Below, piece by piece: positions 7,644 to 15,390 of a stretch of 20,654 nucleotides of DNA. The DNA comes from CAYRIF01 sp964424205 (GTDB taxonomy: Bacteria > Bacteroidota > Bacteroidia > Cytophagales > Cyclobacteriaceae), in the NCBI GenBank assembly GCA_964424205.1, contig CAYRIF010000024.1:1-20654 (forward strand), in the 5' to 3' direction. A program made the translations under genes and the position numbers. Below the pieces are notes generated by a model, which did not search any database, had not been told where the DNA came from, and saw only the letters and a list, made by a program, of their open reading frames with translations. Each line of letters begins with the position of its first letter. The first letter of the stretch is position 1.

Positions 7644-10262
7644 CTAGATAAATGCCTTTGCTTTTTCAATCACGTTATTCAGCCCCGAAATATCCTTTCC
7701 GCCAGCAGTAGCAAAGAATGGTTGCCCACCTCCTCCACCTTTTATCTCCTTTGCAAGCTCCCTCACTATATTGCCAGCATTCAGACCTTTTGACTTCACC
7801 AAATTTTCTGAAATCACTACCATAATCTGTGGACTGCCATTAATATCTGCTGCCAACACCGCAAATAGATTTTCGGTCTTCGCCTTTAGTCCAAACGCTA
7901 TAGATTTCAACGCCTCTGCCGATGGAATATTCACTTTTTCGATGAGCACATTCATCCCCTCTTGTGCTTCAATTTTATTGGTCAGGTGCAGCTTCAGTTC
8001 ATTGGCTTGCTGCTGATGTATTTTTTCTATTTCCTTTTGCAATTTTTGCTTTTCACCGACAAGCCCCTCGACAGCTTTTATCAAGTCAGTAGGTCTTTTT
8101 AATAAATCAGAAACCATTTTCAGTTCCTCTAATCGTCCGTTGATGTAGGTTTCTGCTGCATCTGCTGTCAGCGCTTCAATTCTACGGACGCCGGCAGCAA
8201 TCGAGCTTTCATTGATAATTTTGAACAACCCTATCTGCCCAGTTGCTGGCACATGAACACCGCCACATAGCTCTACCGAAAATTCCGTATCGAATGTTAT
8301 GACCCTTACAAAATCACCATATTTTTCTCCAAAAAGCGCCGTCGCTCCCATGGTCTTCGCCTCATCAATCGGCACATTCCGTTGTTCATTCAGCGTGATG
8401 TTTTCTCGTATTTTTTTATTGACTATTTGCTCTACTTGTTGGATTTCCTCATCTGTCATTTTTGAAAAATGGCTAAAATCAAAACGCAATATTTCATCAG
8501 AAACATAAGAACCTTTTTGCTGCACATGGTCTCCCAAAACCTCCTTCAATGCGGCGTGCATTAAGTGTGTTGCGCTGTGATTATCAACCGTCAACAGGCG
8601 CTTACTTTTGTCCACTACGCAATGAAAAGTGGCATGTACATCTGTGGGAAGTTCCTTTATGAAATGAATAATCAAGTCGTTTTCTTTCTTTGTATCAAAA
8701 ACACCAAACTTATTGCCCGCTGCTTCTATGTAACCTGTGTCCCCAATTTGCCCACCACTTTCTGCATAAAAAGGAGTTTTATCTAATACAATCTGATAAA
8801 ATGATCTCTTCTTTTCCGTTACCCGTCTATACTTGATTATTTGCGCCTCAGATTCTAAATAATCATATCCCACAAATTCCACCGCTTCCTCTGATTTTAA
8901 AATCATCCAATCACCTGTTTCTTGTGTTGCAGCTTGTTTAGATCGTTCCTTCTGCTTTGCCATTTCAGAGTCGAATTCCATTTCATCAATGGTCATCCCT
9001 GATTCTTGAGCAATTAGCGCTGTTAAATCAACAGGAAATCCAAACGTATCGTACAGTTCAAATACCGTTTTACCACCTATAACCGTTGACCTTCCTTTCA
9101 ATTCCTTTTTGATTTGTTCTAATTTTGCTAATCCATTTTCCAACGTTCTCAGAAACGAGTTTTCCTCTTCCAGAATCACTTTACCAATGAAAGCCTCTTG
9201 CGCCACTATTTCAGGATATACATCGTCGAATTGTTTTGATAGTATCGGTAAAAGCTGATAAAGGAAGGGCTCTTTAAAATCTAAAAACGTATATCCGTAC
9301 CGTACCGCCCTCCGTAAAATCCGCCGAATTACATAGCCAGCTTTATTATTGGAAGGCAGCTGTCCATCTCCAATTGTGAATGCAATTGCCCTGATATGAT
9401 CGGCTATCACTCGCATGGCAATGTCTGTTTCTTCAGATTTTCCGTATTTTATACCAGATTTTTTCGCTATAAAATCAATCATTGGCACGAAAATATCGGT
9501 GTCATAATTGGATTTTTTACCCTGAATTGCCATCGTTAACCGTTCAAAGCCCATGCCAGTGTCTATGTGTTTTGCAGGAAGGTTTTCTAATTTTCCTGAT
9601 GCCAATCTATTGTATTGGATAAATACCAAATTCCAAATTTCCACCACCAACGGATGGTCTTGATTCACCAACGCAACACCTGGTGTATTATCGATTTCCT
9701 CTTGTGCACGTAAATCCACATGAATTTCCGAACATGGTCCGCATGGTCCTGTATCTCCCATTTCCCAAAAGTTATCTTTTTTTGAAGCATTGATGATTCT
9801 ATCTTGGTCAATCAAATTAGCCCACAGATCAAAAGCTTCTTTGTCTTGCTCAAGATTATCGGCTATATCTCCCTCAAATACAGTCACATACAATCTACTT
9901 TTTGGTAATTTATAAACTTCAGTTAGTAATTCCCATGCCCACTCAATTGCCTCCTTTTTAAAGTAATCACCAAAAGACCAGTTGCCCAGCATTTCGAACA
10001 TCGTATGGTGATAGGTATCTTTTCCTACTTCTTCCAAATCATTGTGCTTACCCGAAACACGCAAGCATTTCTGACTGTTAACCACCTTGGTATATTCAGC
10101 TTGTTTATTTCCTAAAAAATAATCTTTGAATTGATTCATTCCCGCATTGATGAACATTAATGTTGGATCATTTTGTACCACCAAAGGAGCAGAAGGAATA
10201 AACTGATGTTTTTTCTCTTCAAAAAAATTAATAAACGTTTTTCTAATTACTCTAGAATCCAT
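7644..10262 (-). CDS. alaS: alanine--tRNA ligase
   Basis: An 872-residue cytosolic enzyme that charges tRNA(Ala), of normal family length. The class II catalytic core opens with residues like those of other AlaRS (DSRVIRKTFINFF) and contains GDTGPCGPCSEIH (169-181). The editing domain that clears Ser- and Gly-tRNA(Ala) keeps its zinc ligands: HSATH (His562 and His566) and CGGVH (Cys666 and His670). The C-terminal DHHA1-type C-Ala domain ends with a glycine-rich stretch followed by QPFFATAGGK. A longer frame reaches a TTG at 10283, but the ATG at 10262 matches the family start. It heads a minus-strand run with the hydrolase and gatB and is divergent from the M23 peptidase across a 169-base gap, an arrangement I recall as common in Bacteroidota. 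Confidence 0.98.
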   Translation of the reverse strand: MDSRVIRKTFINFFEEKKHQFIPSAPLVVQNDPTLMFINAGMNQFKDYFLGNKQAEYTKVVNSQKCLRVSGKHNDLEEVGKDTYHHTMFEMLGNWSFGDYFKKEAIEWAWELLTEVYKLPKSRLYVTVFEGDIADNLEQDKEAFDLWANLIDQDRIINASKKDNFWEMGDTGPCGPCSEIHVDLRAQEEIDNTPGVALVNQDHPLVVEIWNLVFIQYNRLASGKLENLPAKHIDTGMGFERLTMAIQGKKSNYDTDIFVPMIDFIAKKSGIKYGKSEETDIAMRVIADHIRAIAFTIGDGQLPSNNKAGYVIRRILRRAVRYGYTFLDFKEPFLYQLLPILSKQFDDVYPEIVAQEAFIGKVILEEENSFLRTLENGLAKLEQIKKELKGRSTVIGGKTVFELYDTFGFPVDLTALIAQESGMTIDEMEFDSEMAKQKERSKQAATQETGDWMILKSEEAVEFVGYDYLESEAQIIKYRRVTEKKRSFYQIVLDKTPFYAESGGQIGDTGYIEAAGNKFGVFDTKKENDLIIHFIKELPTDVHATFHCVVDKSKRLLTVDNHSATHLMHAALKEVLGDHVQQKGSYVSDEILRFDFSHFSKMTDEEIQQVEQIVNKKIRENITLNEQRNVPIDEAKTMGATALFGEKYGDFVRVITFDTEFSVELCGGVHVPATGQIGLFKIINESSIAAGVRRIEALTADAAETYINGRLEELKMVSDLLKRPTDLIKAVEGLVGEKQKLQKEIEKIHQQQANELKLHLTNKIEAQEGMNVLIEKVNIPSAEALKSIAFGLKAKTENLFAVLAADINGSPQIMVVISENLVKSKGLNAGNIVRELAKEIKGGGGGQPFFATAGGKDISGLNNVIEKAKAFI

Positions 10263-10431
10263 GTAAATCTTACTTAAATACAATATTTTAACAAATCACA
10301 AATTATAATTAATACAAATACTTTTAATTTGTGTTAAATTTTATAAATTCGACCCATAAGTTGCAGTACTTTAGTTACTTTGCAACCCAAGTCGAATGCA
10401 AAACTATAAGAAAATACAATACTAATAAGTA

Positions 10432-11409
10432 ATGGCTAGAATAAAATACTATTATGATACTGAAACCTGCAAATATGAGCGGGTTAAAATATCCAAATGG
10501 GATATTGCCATGAATCTATTGGGTTTCTTTGCTGTTGCATTTGTAATGGCGCTTGGTATTTATCTTGTACATAGTACTTATTTCGACTCTCCTAAAGAAG
10601 CTAATCTCAAAAAAGAGAACAATGAATTAAAATTTCATTATGATATTTTGAACAAGGAATTAGGGCAAATTAATATGGTTTTAGGTAGCCTAGAAAAAAG
10701 AGATGACGATATTTATAGAACCATTTTTGAAGTTGACCCCATTCCGTCTACCATAAGAAACGGTGGTATTGGAGGCGCAAACCGGTACAAAGAACTTTTG
10801 GATAAAGGACTAAAACAAGAAGCGCTCATATTAAGTACTTTACAAAAAGCAGATGCCATCAAGAAAAGATTATACATAGAATCCAAATCTTATGATGACA
10901 TCATAAAGCTGGCAAAGAGCAAGGATAAAATGCTAGCGAGCATGCCTGCCATTCAACCAATTTCAAACAAACAGCTAACGAGACTTGCCTCCGGTTTTGG
11001 TATGAGAATTCATCCAATCCATAAGATTAGAAAAATGCACACAGGTATAGATTTTACAGCGCCACAAGGAACACCCATCTACACAACAGGTGATGGTGTT
11101 GTCAAAAGCGTAAGAACAAGTTTGGGTGGTTACGGCAAGCAGATAGAAATAGATCATGGTTACGGTTTCGTTACCAAATATGCCCATATGAGCAAATTTA
11201 ATGTAAAGAAAGGGCAAAAAGTAAAGCGAGGTGATTGCATTGGCTATGTAGGAAGTACGGGTAGTTCAACTGGACCGCATGTGCACTACGAAATTATCAA
11301 AGATGGTAAAAAAATTAATCCAGCACCCTATTTATTCATGGATATAACTGCTGAAGAATATGAAAAATTATTAGAATTGGCTACTAGAGAGAACCAATCA
11401 ATGGGATAG
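10432..11409 (+). CDS. M23 (LytM-type) metallopeptidase, membrane anchored
   Basis: A 325-residue cell-wall endopeptidase-like protein. A short cytosolic tail is followed by one transmembrane helix (about 25-46), a coiled-coil stalk (about 55-165) and the M23 domain (about 178-302). Zinc-site residues are present: His203 and Asp207 in HTGID, and the HVH motif at His283 to His285. All four canonical residues are kept, so it should be an active peptidoglycan DD- or DL-endopeptidase, not a degenerate LytM activator. It probably acts in the periplasm in growth or division. The leader has only a near match (TTACTTTG, 10375-10382) to the -7 promoter box. An intrinsic terminator lies 20 bases after the stop codon. 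ATG start at 10432 with an A-rich leader. Confidence 0.93.
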   Translation: MARIKYYYDTETCKYERVKISKWDIAMNLLGFFAVAFVMALGIYLVHSTYFDSPKEANLKKENNELKFHYDILNKELGQINMVLGSLEKRDDDIYRTIFEVDPIPSTIRNGGIGGANRYKELLDKGLKQEALILSTLQKADAIKKRLYIESKSYDDIIKLAKSKDKMLASMPAIQPISNKQLTRLASGFGMRIHPIHKIRKMHTGIDFTAPQGTPIYTTGDGVVKSVRTSLGGYGKQIEIDHGYGFVTKYAHMSKFNVKKGQKVKRGDCIGYVGSTGSSTGPHVHYEIIKDGKKINPAPYLFMDITAEEYEKLLELATRENQSMG

Positions 11410-11429
11410 CATAAGAAAACTTATTTGAG

Positions 11430-11460
11430 AGCAGTTCTTTTTCATGGAACTGCTTTTTTT
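11430..11460 (+). terminator. intrinsic terminator or attenuator between M23 and CapA genes
   Basis: AGCAGTTC (11430-11437) pairs perfectly with GAACTGCT (11447-11454) around a 9-base loop and is followed directly by a T-run to 11460. It is the best factor-independent terminator in the window. The capA start codon at 11471 lies only 10 bases further, leaving no room for a promoter after it. Confidence 0.85.
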
Positions 11461-11470
11461 ATACAACAAT

Positions 11471-12664
11471 ATGAGATTACTACGCCACCTACTTTACTTC
11501 ATCACGATTGCCCTCATTATTTCTGCTTGCAAAACTGCTAAGCCGGTACAAAAAACTGTGCTCAAAACGCAACATGTTAAAAATGACACATTGCCTGATA
11601 TTGAACCAGTACTACTCACTATAAAGGGGGATACTTTAAAACGGTTAGACTCAGTGGTCGCTATCGGCATCCACCGGCTCATCAAAGATACGGTAAGTGT
11701 TGTTGGTGTAGGTGACATCATGATGGGTACAAACTTTCCGAAAGCGGAATACCTTCCTCCAAATAAAGGAAAAGATTTATTAGCAGCGGCAAAACCATTC
11801 TTAGAAAATGCAGACATTACTTTTGGTAACCTCGAAGGTGTTATATTGGATGAAGGCGGTACACCTAAATATTGTAAAAATCCAGATATCTGCTATGCCT
11901 TTCGTTCACCAGAATATTTATTGGGTAACTTGACCGATGCAGGATTTGATGTGATGAGCATGGCAAACAACCATGCTGGTGACTTTGGGAATATTGGCAG
12001 AAAGAATACCCAACGCGTATTGGACTCAATAGGCATTCGCCATGCAGGACTTATAAACAAACCATATTCGACTTTCATCATTGATGGGATGAAATATGGC
12101 TTTGCTGCCTTCGCTCCCAACACTGGGACAATGAGTATTAATGATTTACCCAGAGCCAAAGAAATTGTGCAGCACCTCGATTCTATCTCAGACATTGTAA
12201 TAGTATCATTTCATGGCGGTGCAGAAGGAAAAAAATACCAACATGTCACCAGAAAGAGAGAAACCTTTTACGGAGAAAACAGAGGTAATGTTTATGAATT
12301 TGCACACCAGCTAATTGATGTAGGCGCAGATGTAATTTTTGGGCATGGGCCACACGTAGTCAGGGCTACTGAAGTATACAAGAAAAGATTTATCATTTAC
12401 AGTTTGGGGAATTTTTGCACCTATGCCAGGTTCAATCTAAGTGGTGCAAATCGCCTGGCACCTATCATAAAAATATTCACTAATGCTAAAGGAGAATTCC
12501 TTTATGGAAATATCTTTTCATTCAATCAGTACAGGCCAGGCGGCCCAGTGCTAGATGAAAACAATGCAGCTGCTAAAAAAATAAAAGCACTCACTGCAAA
12601 GGACTTCCCGGAAAGCGTGATTAATATTGATGAAAATGGAAATATTAAATACATAACACATTAA
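11471..12664 (+). CDS. CapA/PgsA-family lipoprotein (metallophosphatase-like fold)
   Basis: A 397-residue CapA-family protein, related to the poly-gamma-glutamate capsule protein PgsA/CapA. A lipoprotein signal ends with IISAC, Cys20 being lipidated. The metallophosphatase-like core (about 75-330) shows VGVGDIMMG (78-86), GNLEG (119-123), ANNHAGD (165-171), FHGG (247-250), GHGPHV (291-296) and YSLGNF (310-315). No capB or capC lies nearby, so capsule synthesis is not implied; a surface phosphoesterase or polymer-handling role is possible. The frame is open back to an ATG at 11444, but that codon lies in the terminator loop and its extension would spoil the lipoprotein signal, so 11471 is chosen. 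The gene may depend on readthrough from the M23 gene. Confidence 0.88.
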   Translation: MRLLRHLLYFITIALIISACKTAKPVQKTVLKTQHVKNDTLPDIEPVLLTIKGDTLKRLDSVVAIGIHRLIKDTVSVVGVGDIMMGTNFPKAEYLPPNKGKDLLAAAKPFLENADITFGNLEGVILDEGGTPKYCKNPDICYAFRSPEYLLGNLTDAGFDVMSMANNHAGDFGNIGRKNTQRVLDSIGIRHAGLINKPYSTFIIDGMKYGFAAFAPNTGTMSINDLPRAKEIVQHLDSISDIVIVSFHGGAEGKKYQHVTRKRETFYGENRGNVYEFAHQLIDVGADVIFGHGPHVVRATEVYKKRFIIYSLGNFCTYARFNLSGANRLAPIIKIFTNAKGEFLYGNIFSFNQYRPGGPVLDENNAAAKKIKALTAKDFPESVINIDENGNIKYITH

Positions 12665-12682
12665 TTCTAATATCTCTAGATT

Positions 12683-12702
12683 TTATTTATCGAGATAAAT
12701 AA
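12683..12702 (+). terminator. AT-rich hairpin after CapA gene
   Basis: TTATTTATC and GATAAATAA form perfect 9-bp arms separated by GA, starting 18 bases after the capA stop and followed by TATTTTG. It is a weak, AT-only stem with a short T-run. A terminator is plausible from position, but the stem stability is low. Confidence 0.4.
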
Positions 12703-12839
12703 TATTTTGAAAGAATAAGTACCAATAAATCAGGACATTAATGGCATCTTTAAAAAAAATTCTTTAATATTGACCCAGAATTAAATGGATGTATGTTCCA
12801 TTGATTTTTAGCCTTTTTTTATTGTAGAAAAATCGGCTT

Positions 12840-12872
12840 TTTGCAGATGTTTATAGCATATAACTATTTTTA
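12840..12872 (+). promoter_or_regulatory. candidate promoter for merR-dprA
   Basis: TTTG at 12840-12843 and TATTTTTA at 12865-12872 are separated by 21 bases, within the 19-21 spacing of the Bacteroidota -33/-7 promoter. The -7 box differs from TAnnTTTG only at the last base. Transcription would begin near 12877, giving a short leader to the GTG at 12895. Just upstream, AGCC (12810-12813) and GGCT (12835-12838) flank T-rich and A-rich tracts that could form a weak hairpin. Confidence 0.4.
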
Positions 12873-12894
12873 ATTTTTTTATCAAACCCGAGGA

Positions 12895-13233
12895 GTGCCT
12901 TATAAAGAAAAAGTCATAGAAAAAAAGTACTTCACTATTGGCGAAGTTGCCGATATGTTAGGTGTTGCCACCTCTCTCATCCGGTTTTGGGAAGGCGAGT
13001 TTGATATAATCAAACCCAAGAAAAATAGAAAAGGGAATCGTCAGTTTACCCAAGACGACATCAGAAATGTAAAGCTAATCTATCACCTAGTAAAAGAAAA
13101 AGGATTTACGCTACAGGGAGCAAAAGACATGCTAAAAAACAGTACCGATACCCTCAAAAATAAGATGAAACTCATTGACTCGCTAAATGACATCAAAGCT
13201 TTTTTAACTGAATTGCGAGACGATTTACCGTAA
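12895..13233 (+). CDS. MerR-family transcriptional regulator
   Basis: A 112-residue one-domain MerR protein. The winged-helix DNA-binding part has YFTIGEVADMLGV (12-24), then SLIRFWEGEF (27-36), and a wing rich in Lys, Arg and Asn (41-51). It ends with a dimerisation helix (about 84-110). There is no effector domain and no cysteine for metal sensing, so it matches the short Bacteroidota MerR type found near alaS and M23 genes, not a metal or drug sensor. The start is GTG at 12895: an in-frame TAA lies at 12871-12873 and no ATG intervenes. AGGAG overlaps the GTG itself, too close to serve as a Shine-Dalgarno site. dprA begins 27 bases downstream. Confidence 0.9.
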   Translation: MPYKEKVIEKKYFTIGEVADMLGVATSLIRFWEGEFDIIKPKKNRKGNRQFTQDDIRNVKLIYHLVKEKGFTLQGAKDMLKNSTDTLKNKMKLIDSLNDIKAFLTELRDDLP

Positions 13234-13260
13234 TTACAAGGGAATCCCCTATCTTGCTAT

Positions 13261-14382
13261 ATGGATAAGGAAAAAGTCTATCAGCTAGCATTAAGTTTTG
13301 TTCCTGGAATTGGCAGTATACTGTCGAAGCAACTTGTAAGTTATTGCGGGTCAGCAGAGGCAGTGTTCAATAGCAGTAAAAGCAAACTCAATAAAATTCC
13401 GAGAATAGGCAATGTGGCTGCACAAGCCATTCACAAAAGTAAACTCATTAGCGAGGCTGAAAAAGAAATAGAGAAAGCAGCGAAAAATGGTATTGACATC
13501 CTTTTTTATACTGATAAAAAATATCCACAAAATCTAAAAAAAATATATGATGCCCCTTCCATCCTTTATGTACAAGGGGGTGTTGACTTAAACAACCGCA
13601 AAATAGTAGGTATTGTAGGTACACGTAAAGCAACCGATTATGGCAAGGAGGTGGTGGATAAAATCATAGAAAAACTATCCATTCACAATCCACTTATTGT
13701 AAGTGGGCTCGCCTATGGTATTGACATTCATGCCCATAGGTCTTCCTTAAAAAAAGGCTTACCCACGGTGGGGATAATGGGCAATGGAATAGATAAAATA
13801 TATCCTAAACTGCATCAAAAAACAGTAGCGGAAATGATAAAGACTAACGGTGGCATTATGACCGAATATCGGTTAGGTACTGACGCCAACCCTAAAAATT
13901 TTCCGGCTCGTAACCGTATCATAGCAGGGCTATCTGATGCGCTAATTGTAGTAGAAGCGGCAGCCAAAGGTGGTGCACTTATCACTGCTAACATCGCTGA
14001 CACTTACAATAAAGATATTTTTGCAATTCCAGGAAACCTCAACTCAAAATATTCGGAGGGGTGTAACAAATTAATTAGCCGACACCGCGCAAACATCTAT
14101 ACAGACATTAAGAATTTTGAAGAAATTATGGGATGGGAGGGTGAGGATATCTCTAAAACTATGTCGAAAAAGAATTTCACCATCAACAAAGAAAACTGCA
14201 ACGAAGAAGAGGTTAAAATACTTGAAATCATGGAAAGCGCTAGTAGAGAAATATTGATTGATGAACTATGTTGGTTGAGTCATACACCTGTCAATAAAAT
14301 TGGTGCTTTGTTGCTCACCCTCGAGTTCAAAGGATTAGTAAAATCACTGCCTGGAAAGAAGTTTAAGCTTAATATTGTTTGA
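13261..14382 (+). CDS. dprA: DNA-processing protein DprA
   Basis: A 373-residue DprA (Smf) of normal length. A helical HhH-like N-domain (about 1-75; motifs FVPGIG and IPRIG) is followed by the Rossmann-like core (about 85-285). The core has VGTRKATDYG (119-128), SGLAYGID (148-155), NFPARNRIIAGLSDALIVVE (213-232) and GGALITA (237-243). The C-terminal DprA winged helix spans about 315-370. DprA protects incoming single-stranded DNA and loads RecA during natural transformation. It probably shares the merR promoter (27-base gap). Its last 14 bases overlap the mobA-like gene on the opposite strand. ATG start at 13261. Confidence 0.96.
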   Translation: MDKEKVYQLALSFVPGIGSILSKQLVSYCGSAEAVFNSSKSKLNKIPRIGNVAAQAIHKSKLISEAEKEIEKAAKNGIDILFYTDKKYPQNLKKIYDAPSILYVQGGVDLNNRKIVGIVGTRKATDYGKEVVDKIIEKLSIHNPLIVSGLAYGIDIHAHRSSLKKGLPTVGIMGNGIDKIYPKLHQKTVAEMIKTNGGIMTEYRLGTDANPKNFPARNRIIAGLSDALIVVEAAAKGGALITANIADTYNKDIFAIPGNLNSKYSEGCNKLISRHRANIYTDIKNFEEIMGWEGEDISKTMSKKNFTINKENCNEEEVKILEIMESASREILIDELCWLSHTPVNKIGALLLTLEFKGLVKSLPGKKFKLNIV

Positions 14383-14977
14383 TTTGAGCCATTGAAAAAT
14401 CCACCGCATCCTGCGTATTAGCGTTAAATAGTTCATATGTATTAGTAGACTTAATTATTTTAATTTTTGAAGGATCCATTGCCCTACGCAAACTGTATTG
14501 TTCTGTTGCATAGGCATTCTTCATGACCGCACTTACCGCTGGCTCATAAATAGAAATGGTGGTTTCGAAAAATTTACTTTCTACACCTTGATAGGTAGTC
14601 ATAAGGTGATCTCTAGACCTCGCCGCCACTAAAGTTCTAATTGTTTTCTGATTGACAAAAGGCAAGTCACAGGCCACAACCAACCATGCTGCGTTTGGTT
14701 TCACTTCAAATGCCGCAGACAATGCACCCATAGGCCCTATGTCTTTTAACTTATCGACTATTAAGGGATAAGAAGATTTGAGATTATCCTCTTGTACTTT
14801 GCTACAAGAAACAAAAGTTTCAAGTCCTGCGGAAGTAATTAAGTCGAACAAATATTGAACTTGCGGCATCGCATGGTATTCTATCTGATACTTGTCTTTC
14901 CCTAGGCGAGTACTTTTTCCTCCCGTCAGGATTAATCCGTATAAATTGTCATCTCCTTTTTTCACTTTTCTAGCCAC
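14369..14977 (-). CDS. mobA: MobA-like molybdenum cofactor nucleotidyltransferase
   Basis: A 202-residue nucleotidyltransferase. The GT-A fold signature GGKSTRLGKDK is at 19-29, GPMGALSAAF at 81-90, ACDLPF at 102-107 with the metal-binding Asp, and NANTQDA (185-191) corresponds to the NINTPED block of MobA. MobA attaches GMP to molybdopterin to form the guanine dinucleotide cofactor in the cytosol. A MocA-like CTP transferase is a less likely alternative. The start is GTG at 14977; an in-frame TAA two codons upstream rules out an earlier start. It is tail-to-tail with dprA (14-base overlap) and divergent from the small DUF7009-like gene. No other molybdenum cofactor genes are in the window. 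Confidence 0.85.
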   Translation of the reverse strand: MARKVKKGDDNLYGLILTGGKSTRLGKDKYQIEYHAMPQVQYLFDLITSAGLETFVSCSKVQEDNLKSSYPLIVDKLKDIGPMGALSAAFEVKPNAAWLVVACDLPFVNQKTIRTLVAARSRDHLMTTYQGVESKFFETTISIYEPAVSAVMKNAYATEQYSLRRAMDPSKIKIIKSTNTYELFNANTQDAVDFSMAQIKQY

Positions 14978-14978
14978 T

Positions 14979-15011
14979 ACTTATTACTTTTACAATGATG
15001 TAAAAATAAGT
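14979..15011. promoter_or_regulatory. overlapping divergent promoters in an inverted repeat
   Basis: ACTTATTACTTTTACA (14979-14994) and TGTAAAAATAAGT (14999-15011) form an inverted repeat with a 3-base bulge. The arms contain TACTTTTA on the plus strand (14985-14992) and TATTTTTA on the minus strand (15008-15001), both one base off the TAnnTTTG box. The 37-base gap between mobA and the DUF7009-like gene leaves room for little else. Confidence 0.4.
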
Positions 15012-15014
15012 AAT

Positions 15015-15389
15015 ATGAAGTTAAGAATTAGTGGCAATTCAATTAGATTAAGATTAAGTCAGCGTGATGTAAATCTACTAGTAGCGGAAGGTCAAATCGC
15101 AGAAAAATTAGATTTTCCAAGCCCCGCTCTTGCCTTTGAATATCATCTATCAATATTAAAAAGCAGTGACATCGCTCAAGCGATGTTTGATGGACAAAAA
15201 ATGATATTTAAAATCCCACAGAGGGAAGTTACAAATTGGGCTAATTCCAATCAAGAAGGCATCTACAAAACCATAGACATAAAAAACAGCCAAGTATTAG
15301 ACCTACAGATAGAAAAGGATTATAAATGCTTGCACAAAGATGATGATGAAAATGATACGTTTCCAAATCCACGAGAAGAGGGAAAATAG
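15015..15389 (+). CDS. small DUF7009-like protein
   Basis: A 124-residue cytosolic protein of unknown function, starting MKLRISGNSIRLRLSQRDV and ending in an acidic, charged tail. I recognise it, from memory and with moderate confidence, as DUF7009, a short family in Bacteroidota that I recall near molybdenum cofactor genes. No catalytic motif, signal peptide or membrane segment is visible; alternating hydrophobic residues suggest a small beta-rich fold. The frame is open upstream to 14892, but that extension would run through mobA and the divergent promoter region, so the ATG at 15015 is chosen. It is divergent from mobA (37-base gap) and ends one base before the convergent TPR gene, leaving no room for a separate terminator. 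Confidence 0.82.
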   Translation: MKLRISGNSIRLRLSQRDVNLLVAEGQIAEKLDFPSPALAFEYHLSILKSSDIAQAMFDGQKMIFKIPQREVTNWANSNQEGIYKTIDIKNSQVLDLQIEKDYKCLHKDDDENDTFPNPREEGK

Positions 15390-15390
15390 C

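Noticed and set aside
10263..10283. TTG start for alaS at 10283
   Set aside because: The seven extra residues match nothing in the family, while the ATG at 10262 gives the usual AlaRS N-terminus.
11444..11470. Longer CapA start at the ATG at 11444
   Set aside because: The codon lies in the terminator loop and the extra nine residues spoil a clean lipoprotein signal that begins at 11471.
12810..12843. Terminator formed by AGCC/GGCT with T-run upstream of merR
   Set aside because: Only four GC-containing pairs with a mismatched inner stem; too weak to call, noted with the promoter candidate instead.
14892..15014. Upstream extension of the DUF7009-like gene
   Set aside because: It would run through the mobA N-terminus and the divergent promoter region; the ATG at 15015 starts the recognisable protein.
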